Positions 1 through 5,604 of a stretch of DNA of 5,757 nucleotides are shown piece after piece. Location of the stretch: the NCBI GenBank assembly GCA_016880505.1, contig JAEHDI010000558.1:1-5757 (forward strand), read 5' to 3'. The notes under the pieces were generated by a model. It did no database searches, was not told where the DNA came from, and was given only the letters and a program-made list of their open reading frames with translations. A program made the position numbers and the translations under genes. Position 1 is the first letter of the stretch, and every line of letters starts with the position of its first letter. The DNA is from Bryobacterales bacterium (GTDB taxonomy: Bacteria; Acidobacteriota; Terriglobia; Bryobacterales; Bryobacteraceae).

Positions 1-162
1 CAGCCGCGCCCGCCCCGCCTCGTCGTAGCAGGTCGTCACCACCCGCCCCGCCGGGTACATCATCTTCCGCAGCCTGCCAAAAGAAGCCGAATCATTCTGG
101 ACATCAGCGATGATTCTCTTCGAATTCTGAAAATCTATAAAGGATATTAAGAGGTGATAGTA
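1..162 (-). pseudogene. RHS/YD-repeat protein fragment, runs off the left edge
   Basis: The minus-strand frame is open from 162 (just after an in-frame TAG at 163-165) to the window edge. Its last residues read FGRLRKMMYPAGRVV then TTCYDEAGRARL, a clear RHS/YD repeat (the YD..GR signature). RHS proteins are large beta-cage shells, often carrying a polymorphic toxin at the C-terminus, which here would lie outside the window to the left. The only in-frame ATGs are two adjacent codons at 63-61 and 60-58. A start there would lack a signal peptide, N-terminal domain and preceding repeats. Upstream of about 80 the frame is AT-rich and shows no repeat character, and all minus-strand frames between here and hutH contain stops. 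This is therefore more likely a displaced or 5'-truncated RHS piece than the start of an intact gene. The repeat call is firm; whether it is pseudogene or functional orphan is open, because the rest is not visible. Confidence 0.6.
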
Positions 163-183
163 CTAAAGTTAGCGGAATAGTAC
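157..183. repeat. Short direct repeat ATAGTAC, two copies 20 bp apart
   Basis: The heptamer ATAGTAC occurs at 157-163 and again at 177-183, exactly 20 bp (about two helical turns) apart. It lies in the AT-rich non-coding stretch between hutH and the RHS fragment. It could be a pair of protein-binding half-sites, a trace of a recombination event, or chance in AT-rich DNA. The repeat itself is directly visible; any role is inference. Confidence 0.3.
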
Positions 184-246
184 GGGAAATTTAGTTGAAA
201 TCGCGGCGGCCGGCTAGGAAATTGCCTTACCGAAAACGCGTGCGCG

Positions 247-1746
247 TCACGCCAGGATGTCGCTGGGGCCGCCATGGGAGATGCAGAGGGCGATGCGCTC
301 AATGTCTGCTGACAGCGGGCGATCGGTCTCGTAAGGCGGGGTGATCTCACGGAGGCGCATCCGCAGCTTTTCGATCATCGGGCTGGAACGTAGCGGAGCC
401 AGGCAGTCGAGCGCGCGGGCGGCAGTCATCATCTCGATGGCGAGCACCGTCCGGGTGTTCGTGACGACCTGTTTCAGCTTCAGCGCGGCCGTCATGCCCA
501 TGCTGACGAAATCCTCCTTGTCGCCGCTGGTGGTGATGGAACCCGGAGACGCCGGGGCTGCGAGTGTGCGGTTTTCAGCAGCCAGCGCGGCGGCGGTCAC
601 CTGAGCCATCATGAAGCCCGACTCGAGCCCGGCGTGGGCGGCGAGAAACGGCGGCAGGCCTTCGTTCCGCTCGGGATTTACCAGGCGGTCGATGCGGCGC
701 TCAGAAATCCCGGCGAGGGCCGTCATGGCGATGGCCATGTAGTCAAGCACGAGCGCCAGCGGCTGTCCGTGAAAATTCCCGCCGGAGAGGATCTCGTCCA
801 CGAAGACGAGCGGGTTGTCGGTGGCCGAGTTGAGCTCAATGGCGAAGATCCGGCGCGCCTCGGAGAGCGTGTCGCGGACGGCGCCGTGCACCTGCGGCGC
901 GCAGCGAAGCGAGTAGGCATCCTGCACGCGGCGGCATGAAATGTGAGAGGCCCGGATCTCGCTCCCATCGAGCAGCCTGGTCAGGTTGGCGGCGCTTCGA
1001 AGCTGGCCCGGGTGCGCGCGTACCTGCTGAAGGCGCGGGTCGAAGGCGCGGGGAGTGCCGCGAAGCGCGTCAATCGTCATCGCGCAGGCGAGGTCGGCGG
1101 CATCGGCCAGAATTTCCGCGGCATGAAGCTGAAGGGAGCCAACCGAGAGCATCGCCTGGGTCCCGTTAAGCAGGGAAACTCCTTCCTTGGAGGCGAGCGT
1201 GAGCGGGTCGATACCCGCCCGGCGCAGCGCTTCCCCGCCCTGCCACCGCGCGCCTTCGAATTCGGCTTCGCCTTCGCCGATGAGGACGAGCGCCATGTGG
1301 GCAAGGGGCGCGAGATCGCCGCTGGCGCCGACGCTCCCTCGCGACGGCACCACCGGGATGATGTCGTGGTTCAGCAGCTCGCAGAGCCGCTCGGCGACAA
1401 CGGGGCGGATGCCGGAAAAACCTTTCGCCAGCACGTTCGCTCGGATGAGCATCATCGCCCGCACTTCTTCGCGGCTGAGCGGATCGCCGACGCCGCAGGC
1501 GTGGGAGCGCACGATGTTGCGCTGCAATTGCTCGAGGTCTTCCTTCGCAATGCGGACATCGGCCAGACGGCCGACGCCGGTGTTGACCCCATAGACAGGC
1601 TCCTCGCCCTCGGCGAGGCGTTCGACGAGGGCGCGCGAGCGACGCATCTTCTCGAGCGACGAGGCCGCGAGCGAGACAGGCTCACTCTTCAATGCCACGG
1701 CGGAGACTTGCTCCAGGGAAAGGCTCTCGCCGTCCAGAGAGACCAT
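247..1746 (-). CDS. hutH: Histidine ammonia-lyase (HutH)
   Basis: This cytoplasmic enzyme deaminates L-histidine to trans-urocanate and ammonia, the first step of histidine utilisation. The product is 499 aa, usual for the family (about 500-510). The Ala-Ser-Gly that cyclises into the MIO prosthetic group is at 141-143, in GSVGASGDLAPLAH. Other recognisable active-site elements are Tyr52 (YGVNTG), Ser-His at 81-82 (histidine-type rather than the His-Leu of many Phe/Tyr lyases), Asn194 (LLNGTQ), Tyr278 and Arg281 (DAYSLRC), Phe325 (GNFHGQP) and Glu411. Two positions differ from the usual HutH consensus: Val58 where NTGFG is typical, and KEDFVSMG (Phe413) where QEDHVSM is typical. I chose ATG 1746 because the family's N-terminal LDG..L(S/T)LEQV block begins just after it. 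The frame stays open up to a TTG at 1824, but the extra 26 codons look unlike the family. No clear Shine-Dalgarno precedes 1746. It lies 82 bp after the anti-sigma gene on the same strand. No hutU, hutI or hutG is visible. Confidence 0.95.
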   Translation of the reverse strand: MVSLDGESLSLEQVSAVALKSEPVSLAASSLEKMRRSRALVERLAEGEEPVYGVNTGVGRLADVRIAKEDLEQLQRNIVRSHACGVGDPLSREEVRAMMLIRANVLAKGFSGIRPVVAERLCELLNHDIIPVVPSRGSVGASGDLAPLAHMALVLIGEGEAEFEGARWQGGEALRRAGIDPLTLASKEGVSLLNGTQAMLSVGSLQLHAAEILADAADLACAMTIDALRGTPRAFDPRLQQVRAHPGQLRSAANLTRLLDGSEIRASHISCRRVQDAYSLRCAPQVHGAVRDTLSEARRIFAIELNSATDNPLVFVDEILSGGNFHGQPLALVLDYMAIAMTALAGISERRIDRLVNPERNEGLPPFLAAHAGLESGFMMAQVTAAALAAENRTLAAPASPGSITTSGDKEDFVSMGMTAALKLKQVVTNTRTVLAIEMMTAARALDCLAPLRSSPMIEKLRMRLREITPPYETDRPLSADIERIALCISHGGPSDILA

Positions 1747-1828
1747 ACGGGAAATTGTGACATAGCGGAGCGGCGTCGGCGGCGAGGATCTCCGTTCTTC
1801 CGTTGAAATTCGCACGACTACCAAGCGT

Positions 1829-2269
1829 TTAACGGTCGATTCGTCGCCAGAGAGCGAGTGTTGCTAGGCTCGACGCGAGAATGCAGGTCAAACCGCCCAA
1901 ACCAACCCAAAGCACACTACCGGAGCCTGGGAGATTCTCAAGTGTGGCCGGGGCAATTGCGCCGATAGTGAGCAGAAGAACAACAGCAGCACACCACCCG
2001 CTCCATCGAAGGACCTGTTCGCTCAGGCGACTCGCGGCTTGGCGTTCACGGAGGTTAGCTCTCCATTGGATGAAACCCGCGCTCGGAAGCGGATCATCGC
2101 CTCCGGAAGCAGCCAGAAGCCCCAATTGGCTTGCAACTTCCAGCGCCGCGCCACAGACCACACAAAAGCGAACGTGTTCCGCGAGATCATCGGACAGCAG
2201 CGTTCGAGCGACGGCCGCCACGACTACATCGTGCTCGTGCTCGCAAAATTCGATCGGCCTATTGTCCAT
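1829..2269 (-). CDS. Zinc-finger anti-sigma-like membrane protein
   Basis: A 146-aa protein that probably holds the adjacent ECF sigma factor inactive at the inner membrane. The N-terminal cytosolic part carries a His-x3-Cys-x2-Cys zinc-binding motif (His32, Cys36, Cys39; EHVRFCVVCG), the hallmark of ZAS-type anti-sigma domains. The upstream CEHEH cluster (Cys9, His11, His13) could supply the fourth ligand. A charged helix (about 67-88, QWRANLRERQ) leads to two hydrophobic spans at about 91-110 and 117-141, with a very short C-terminal tail (WRRIDR). There is thus no extracytoplasmic sensor domain. I chose ATG 2269, which has a GGGGGA Shine-Dalgarno a few bases upstream, over an in-frame ATG at 2329 that would overlap the sigma gene by 71 bp. 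The chosen start overlaps the sigma gene's end by 11 bp, so translation is probably coupled. Family assignment rests on motif and position. It could instead be a zinc-finger membrane protein that does not bind sigma. Confidence 0.8.
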   Translation of the reverse strand: MDNRPIEFCEHEHDVVVAAVARTLLSDDLAEHVRFCVVCGAALEVASQLGLLAASGGDDPLPSAGFIQWRANLRERQAASRLSEQVLRWSGWCAAVVLLLTIGAIAPATLENLPGSGSVLWVGLGGLTCILASSLATLALWRRIDR

Positions 2270-2753
2270 GAGGTCCCCCGAAGCCGCGACGTCTGAGAAT
2301 ACTGCGGAATTTATCACGGGCCCGGGCAAGCATGGGGCGGATGCTCGCCGGAGTGGTATTGACTAACTGCGCGATCTCGTCGTGGCGAAAGCACTCCACA
2401 TACGCCAGCCATAGAAGATCACGCTCCTTGACTTTGAGCTGCCCGAAGGCTTCTCGCACGTCCCGTGCGTCATCGAGAGGCGGTGCAACAGTGGGTGGTT
2501 CATATCCCTCGGGCAGTTGCTCCAGTCGTCGCGCGGTACGCTGATCCCGTATCAGGTTGGTGGCAACTTTGTAGAGATAGCTCTTTTGCTGCATGATATC
2601 CATGTTTGACGGCAAATGTGTCTTGAGCATCCGAAAGTAAGCCTCTTGCATGATGTCGTCGGCCAGGGCGCGATCCCCAAGGACGTGACGAAGGTACCGT
2701 CGCAGGCTATTCGCGGTCTCCTCATAGAGCTGACCGAAGCTTTCTTCGTCCAT
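2259..2753 (-). CDS. ECF-type RNA polymerase sigma factor
   Basis: A 164-aa sigma-70-family protein with only regions 2 and 4, the ECF (group 4) layout. Region 2 spans about residues 4-76: YEETANSLRRYLRHVLGD, then ADDIMQEAYFRML (core-binding 2.2-like), then SYLYKVATNLIRDQRTARR (2.3-2.4, -10 recognition). A linker at about 77-98 leads to region 4 (about 99-156), with the helix-turn-helix HDEIAQLVNTTPASIRPML for -35 recognition. No C-terminal extension is present. The ATG at 2753 lies 11 bp after the stop of the three-TM gene. No good Shine-Dalgarno precedes it, so translation may rely on coupling or re-initiation from the upstream cistron. The end overlaps the anti-sigma start by 11 bp, the classic ECF/anti-sigma arrangement. 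Its target promoters cannot be told from this window; autoregulation of the operon is a common pattern but is only inferred here. Confidence 0.95.
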   Translation of the reverse strand: MDEESFGQLYEETANSLRRYLRHVLGDRALADDIMQEAYFRMLKTHLPSNMDIMQQKSYLYKVATNLIRDQRTARRLEQLPEGYEPPTVAPPLDDARDVREAFGQLKVKERDLLWLAYVECFRHDEIAQLVNTTPASIRPMLARARDKFRSILRRRGFGGPHGQ

Positions 2754-2764
2754 TTTGTCGGCAC

Positions 2765-3238
2765 TTAGTCGAGATTGCCACGATCCTTAAGAAGTCCCCA
2801 CCTCCGGCACAGGCGGAATGCGACAAAAGCCGAAATGAGCAAACCGGCCCCGCTCGTTCCTGTCGGCACGCCCGCCAGCAGCAGCGTCTGGCGAATCCAC
2901 GGTTCATGCTGAGTTGCGTGCAGTCCAAGGAAAGCCACTCCAAGCAGGAGCAGTACCACGCCGGCCTGCATTGAATTGAGAATACGGCTCATCGAGTCCC
3001 GTACATCCAGCGTGAGCGATTCGAAAAATCGCTTGCCAGCTTCTCCTTCCAGATAGCCCATCAGCTCGTTGCTGTTGGCGAAACGATCGAGAAGCTTGCT
3101 GTGGAGATCGACGATGTGTTTCGAAGTGCGACTCCTCCGGATATTGACGGCGATCACCCAGATGATCCATGCCGCAACACACCCGAGGACCGAAAGGATC
3201 ACCGAGATGGCCAGGTTTTCAATTGCAGGGTCAGACAT
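2765..3238 (-). CDS. Three-TM membrane protein of a sigma/anti-sigma operon, function unknown
   Basis: A 157-aa protein I cannot assign to a named family. Three hydrophobic spans are visible at about 8-32, 91-108 and 117-143. Between the first two lies a charged, helical soluble segment (about 33-88) with the blocks HIVDLHSKLLDRF and LMGYLEGEAGKRFFESL, which look like a conserved small domain. The C-terminus is short and basic (RLCRRWGLLKDRG). The start is well supported: ATG 3238 is preceded by AAGGAG with a 7-base spacer. The open frame extends upstream to 3523 only by running antiphase through the peptidase gene. It lies 14 bp after the peptidase stop and 11 bp before the sigma start, so it is almost certainly co-transcribed with them. 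Its place in the operon suggests a membrane role in sensing or in modulating the sigma/anti-sigma switch, but that is inference from position only. Confidence 0.85.
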   Translation of the reverse strand: MSDPAIENLAISVILSVLGCVAAWIIWVIAVNIRRSRTSKHIVDLHSKLLDRFANSNELMGYLEGEAGKRFFESLTLDVRDSMSRILNSMQAGVVLLLLGVAFLGLHATQHEPWIRQTLLLAGVPTGTSGAGLLISAFVAFRLCRRWGLLKDRGNLD

Positions 3239-3252
3239 TGATGATCTCCTTT

Positions 3253-4815
3253 TCAGCGACCGTGGCTTGCCAGCTTCGGCGGTTCCGAAGCGGCCTGGTA
3301 GAGGAGAGTGGCAACGACAGCGACAGCTTGCTTCATGTCCTCTGGCGAAAGGTAATCGTAAACATCCATCGTGCTGTGGTGGGTCCGCGTTTCGTAATGC
3401 AGCGGGTCCTGCATGAGATTCATGACGCGCACGCCGGCCGCATGAAAGTTCCGGTGGTCGGATTTCATAGCAATCCGCGTGGATACGGTAGCAGCACCGA
3501 GCCCGTGAACCGGCTCCTGCCAAGCCGCGATCTTCTCTCTCGAGGCTTCATCGGCGATATATGTACCGCGGGCTCGACCTCCGCCCTGGTCGACATTCAG
3601 GTAATACGCGATCTGGTACATCTCGTTTGCGTGCATTCGAACGTAACCTTTCGAGCCGCGTGTACCCATCTCGTGCATTCCCCAGAATCCAACACGGATA
3701 GTGCGATCCAGCGTGATCCCCAACGACTTCAGGACTCGAAGCGCTTCGAGCACAATGGCGACTCCAGCCGCATTGTCCGTTGCGCCGGTGCCTCCGTGCC
3801 AGGAATCGAGGTGAGCCCCCACCATCACAATCTCTTCGCGGCGAACCCCTCCGGGCAGCTCGGCGAGGACATTCACAGGTTCACGCGGCTCGTGAAGCTC
3901 AGCCTGTAGCTCCAATTCCAACCTCGCGGACATACCGCGCTCGACCAGGCGGACGATGCGATTGTACTGCTCAGGTATGAGGTCCACCATCGGTGGCGGA
4001 AGGGGATCCGGATCGGGAATCCCGATTGGTGAGCTGACAAAGATGTTCCCTGACTCTCCGGGTGCACAGTTGACCATGGCCACTACCCCCTCGTCTTTCA
4101 GAAAGCGAAACAGGCGGTTGAAGTTGTCTCTGATCTCAGCAAACGTGGGTGGCGGAGGGGATGGCTTTCCAGGTTCTTTCGAAACCGCAGTGCCAGGACG
4201 CGCAGGCGCCGTCGTGGCGGGCACCACTGCGAGCTGACTCAATTCCTCATCGGAGAGTCGATGAAACTGAGGTTTGTTGTCTAAGGGAATGGGGCGCGGA
4301 GGACTGATGAGTAGGATTCGGCCCTGGAGCTTGCCGCGGTGCTGCGCAAAGAATGCGTCAAGAGCTGGACTCATTGGCTGAGGCAAGTCAATCCGAATCG
4401 GAAGCCCGCTTGCGACACCCGACGTGCTCGGCGAAAAGGGGACCGGAATCGCGGTGAGGTTGGCGTACTGAGGTTCCAGCAAGTTGAGGGAGAAGCGCTT
4501 GTAGGACCATCCCCGGCCGGACCACCGGAACCCGGCTTCCTCTACCACGCCGATTCCTTCTAGTCGAACGTCGCCCATTCCGATTTCCTGAAGCCGTTTC
4601 TTCACCCAGTCAGCAGCCTGATAGCTGGCCGGCGACGCAAGAAAACGCGGCCCATAGACGTCCGAAAGGAAGAACGCGTGTTCCATGACTTTGGAATCAG
4701 TCTGTGCTTTCTTGAGGATCAAGGCTAGCGTTCGATCGTCCGAGAACGCGGACAGGCTGAGAACACCCAAGAGCGTCACTGTTCTGAGCGGGAGTGCGAA
4801 TCTGAAACTTCTCAT
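3253..4815 (-). CDS. Secreted M28-family metallopeptidase, carboxypeptidase-Q-like, with altered catalytic base
   Basis: A 520-aa exported protein of the M28 zinc-peptidase clan with a PA-domain-like insert, resembling carboxypeptidase Q. A signal peptide is clear: basic MRSFRFALPLR, hydrophobic TVTLLGVLSLSAF, probable cleavage near 23-25. Residues about 110-310 form the PA-like middle part, with a proline-rich loop at about 199-223. The peptidase domain carries all five expected metal ligands: His335 (GAHLDSW), Asp347 (GATDNAAG), Glu382, Asp409 (YLNVDQGGG) and His480 (TRTHHSTMDVYD). In characterised M28 enzymes two adjacent glutamates follow the strand before Glu382; the first is the general base. 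Here the pair reads His381-Glu382 (FWGMHEMG), so the base is missing. The remaining sequence looks under normal constraint, with no frameshift. The ATG at 4815 has an AGAGGT Shine-Dalgarno. It heads the presumed operon with the three-TM, sigma and anti-sigma genes. Aminopeptidase or dipeptidase activity would be expected of relatives; activity of this protein is uncertain. Confidence 0.9.
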   Translation of the reverse strand: MRSFRFALPLRTVTLLGVLSLSAFSDDRTLALILKKAQTDSKVMEHAFFLSDVYGPRFLASPASYQAADWVKKRLQEIGMGDVRLEGIGVVEEAGFRWSGRGWSYKRFSLNLLEPQYANLTAIPVPFSPSTSGVASGLPIRIDLPQPMSPALDAFFAQHRGKLQGRILLISPPRPIPLDNKPQFHRLSDEELSQLAVVPATTAPARPGTAVSKEPGKPSPPPPTFAEIRDNFNRLFRFLKDEGVVAMVNCAPGESGNIFVSSPIGIPDPDPLPPPMVDLIPEQYNRIVRLVERGMSARLELELQAELHEPREPVNVLAELPGGVRREEIVMVGAHLDSWHGGTGATDNAAGVAIVLEALRVLKSLGITLDRTIRVGFWGMHEMGTRGSKGYVRMHANEMYQIAYYLNVDQGGGRARGTYIADEASREKIAAWQEPVHGLGAATVSTRIAMKSDHRNFHAAGVRVMNLMQDPLHYETRTHHSTMDVYDYLSPEDMKQAVAVVATLLYQAASEPPKLASHGR

Positions 4816-5037
4816 GTTGACCTCTGCTGCTACAACAGCGCAGCAGCCGCGGGTGTTAACAACAAAAACGCGGGACGAAACAGGGTGAAATCCGCCTTCG
4901 GCACATCAAGGTCAGGGGGGGTACGGACTACTCGTCAAAGAGATCCGCACCAGACAACCGGAAGGCGTACATGGGTTCTCTACGGGACGGCGAGGAAAGT
5001 TCTCAGACGGGCACGGGGCCGGGTAAGATAGCTGTTC
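4816..5037. other. Divergent intergenic region between the peptidase operon and the RNA methyltransferase
   Basis: These 222 bases separate two divergently read genes and should hold both promoters. I see no convincing, well-spaced -35/-10 pair on either strand. A weak -10-like TAAGAT lies at 5024-5029, only 8 bases before the GTG at 5038. On the minus strand a T-rich stretch (about 4857-4868) lies roughly 45 bases upstream of the peptidase start and could form part of its promoter. Neither of the two short plus- or minus-strand frames crossing the region resembles a protein. Confidence 0.5.
4824..4846 (-). promoter_or_regulatory. Inverted repeat in the leader of the peptidase operon
   Basis: A perfect 7-bp inverted repeat, CTGCTGC / GCAGCAG, flanks a 9-base loop. 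In the minus-strand transcript it would form a hairpin directly before the peptidase start. Its 3' arm runs into the AGAGGT Shine-Dalgarno (plus-strand 4820-4825) by two bases. It could modulate ribosome access or serve as an operator for a dimeric regulator. The stem is short, so chance is possible; the repeat is visible, the role is inferred. Confidence 0.35.
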
Positions 5038-5574
5038 GTGGAACGCCTGCCTTTCCAGGTTACCGGGGCCGCGGAGGCCTATGATGGCATCGTCAAGATG
5101 CCGGTGGCAGTGCTGCTCGACAACGTCCGCAGCATGTACAACGTGGGCGCGTTTTTCCGGACGGCGGACGCGGCGGCGATCGAGAAGCTCTATCTCTCGG
5201 GCATCACCGCGCACCCGCCGAAGAGGGCGCTCAGCAAAACGGCTCTGGGCGCGGAGGAGACGGTGCCTTGGGAGCATTCCTGGGAACCGGTCTCGCTGTC
5301 GGAACGACTCCGGACGAACGGCTACGAAATCGCCGCGATCGAAACCAGCGTTCACGCGGTGGATCTCTTCGATTGGACGCCGCGCTTCCCGGTGTGCGTG
5401 GTGTTCGGGCACGAAACAGAGGGTATCCGGCCGGAATTATCCGCGCTATGCGACACGCACGTGCGCATCCCGATGCTCGGGCGCAAGCACTCGCTGAACG
5501 TGGCGACGGCAGGCGGCATTGTCCTATACGAACTCCTCAGGAAGTACCGCCGCTTGCGGGAACAGGGCCGGTGA
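5038..5574 (+). CDS. SpoU/TrmH-family RNA 2'-O-ribose methyltransferase
   Basis: A 178-aa SPOUT-class enzyme that transfers methyl from S-adenosylmethionine to a ribose 2'-OH of tRNA or rRNA in the cytoplasm. All three SpoU motifs are present: motif 1 at about 28-44 (LLDNVRSMYNVGAFFRTAD, with Asn35 and the catalytic-type Arg41), motif 2 at about 119-132 (VVFGHETEGI, with Gly124 and Glu126) and motif 3 at about 149-164 (RKHSLNVATAGG, with Asn154). The segment from motif 2 to the end should form the deep trefoil knot that binds the cofactor. It is the short form with only the catalytic domain and no N-terminal L30e-like RNA-binding domain. The target base cannot be predicted, so I give no symbol. 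The start is the GTG at 5038; an in-frame TAG at 5029-5031 rules out anything earlier. No good Shine-Dalgarno is seen, and ATG 5098 (residue 21) is a possible alternative that still keeps motif 1 intact. It is convergent with the next gene, only 7 bp from its stop. Confidence 0.92.
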   Translation: MERLPFQVTGAAEAYDGIVKMPVAVLLDNVRSMYNVGAFFRTADAAAIEKLYLSGITAHPPKRALSKTALGAEETVPWEHSWEPVSLSERLRTNGYEIAAIETSVHAVDLFDWTPRFPVCVVFGHETEGIRPELSALCDTHVRIPMLGRKHSLNVATAGGIVLYELLRKYRRLREQGR

Positions 5575-5604
5575 GGAGCGTCTACGGAGGACTTCCCCTG
5601 TTCC
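5559..5604. terminator. Inverted repeat spanning two convergent gene ends, possible bidirectional terminator
   Basis: GGAACAGGG at 5559-5567 is exactly complementary to CCCTGTTCC at 5596-5604, a 9-bp stem around a 28-base loop that contains both stop codons. Position between convergent genes suits a bidirectional transcription-stop hairpin. There is no following T-run on either strand and the loop is long, so this is not a canonical intrinsic terminator. Both arms also lie inside coding sequence. Confidence 0.3.

Noticed and set aside
181..246. Intrinsic terminator after hutH
   Set aside because: CGCG and GCCGGC palindromes are present but no stem of useful length with a U-run could be drawn.
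943..1806. Long plus-strand open frame (287 codons) antisense to hutH
   Set aside because: Lies entirely opposite the well-conserved hutH gene. Its translation is rich in Arg, Ala, Gly and His with no recognisable motif, as expected for an antisense shadow in GC-rich DNA.
1747..1824. N-terminal extension of HutH from a TTG at 1824 or GTG at 1815
   Set aside because: The extra residues do not resemble the family, and Met at 1746 precedes the conserved LDG block at the usual distance.
3239..3523. Upstream extension of the three-TM protein to 3523
   Set aside because: Would run out of phase through the peptidase C-terminus; ATG 3238 has an excellent Shine-Dalgarno and begins directly before TM1.
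3169..3909. Plus-strand open frame (246 codons) antisense to the peptidase and three-TM genes
   Set aside because: Overlaps two well-supported genes on the other strand, has no domain character, and no start signal was seen.
5000..5037. Sigma-70-like promoter (TAAGAT at 5024-5029) giving a leaderless methyltransferase mRNA
   Set aside because: Only 4 of 6 bases match the -10 consensus and no acceptable -35 is found at 16-18 bp; too weak to report as a promoter.
4912..5412. Minus-strand open frame (166 codons) opposite the RNA methyltransferase
   Set aside because: The plus-strand SpoU motifs are unmistakable in this span; the minus product is His/Arg-rich without motif.
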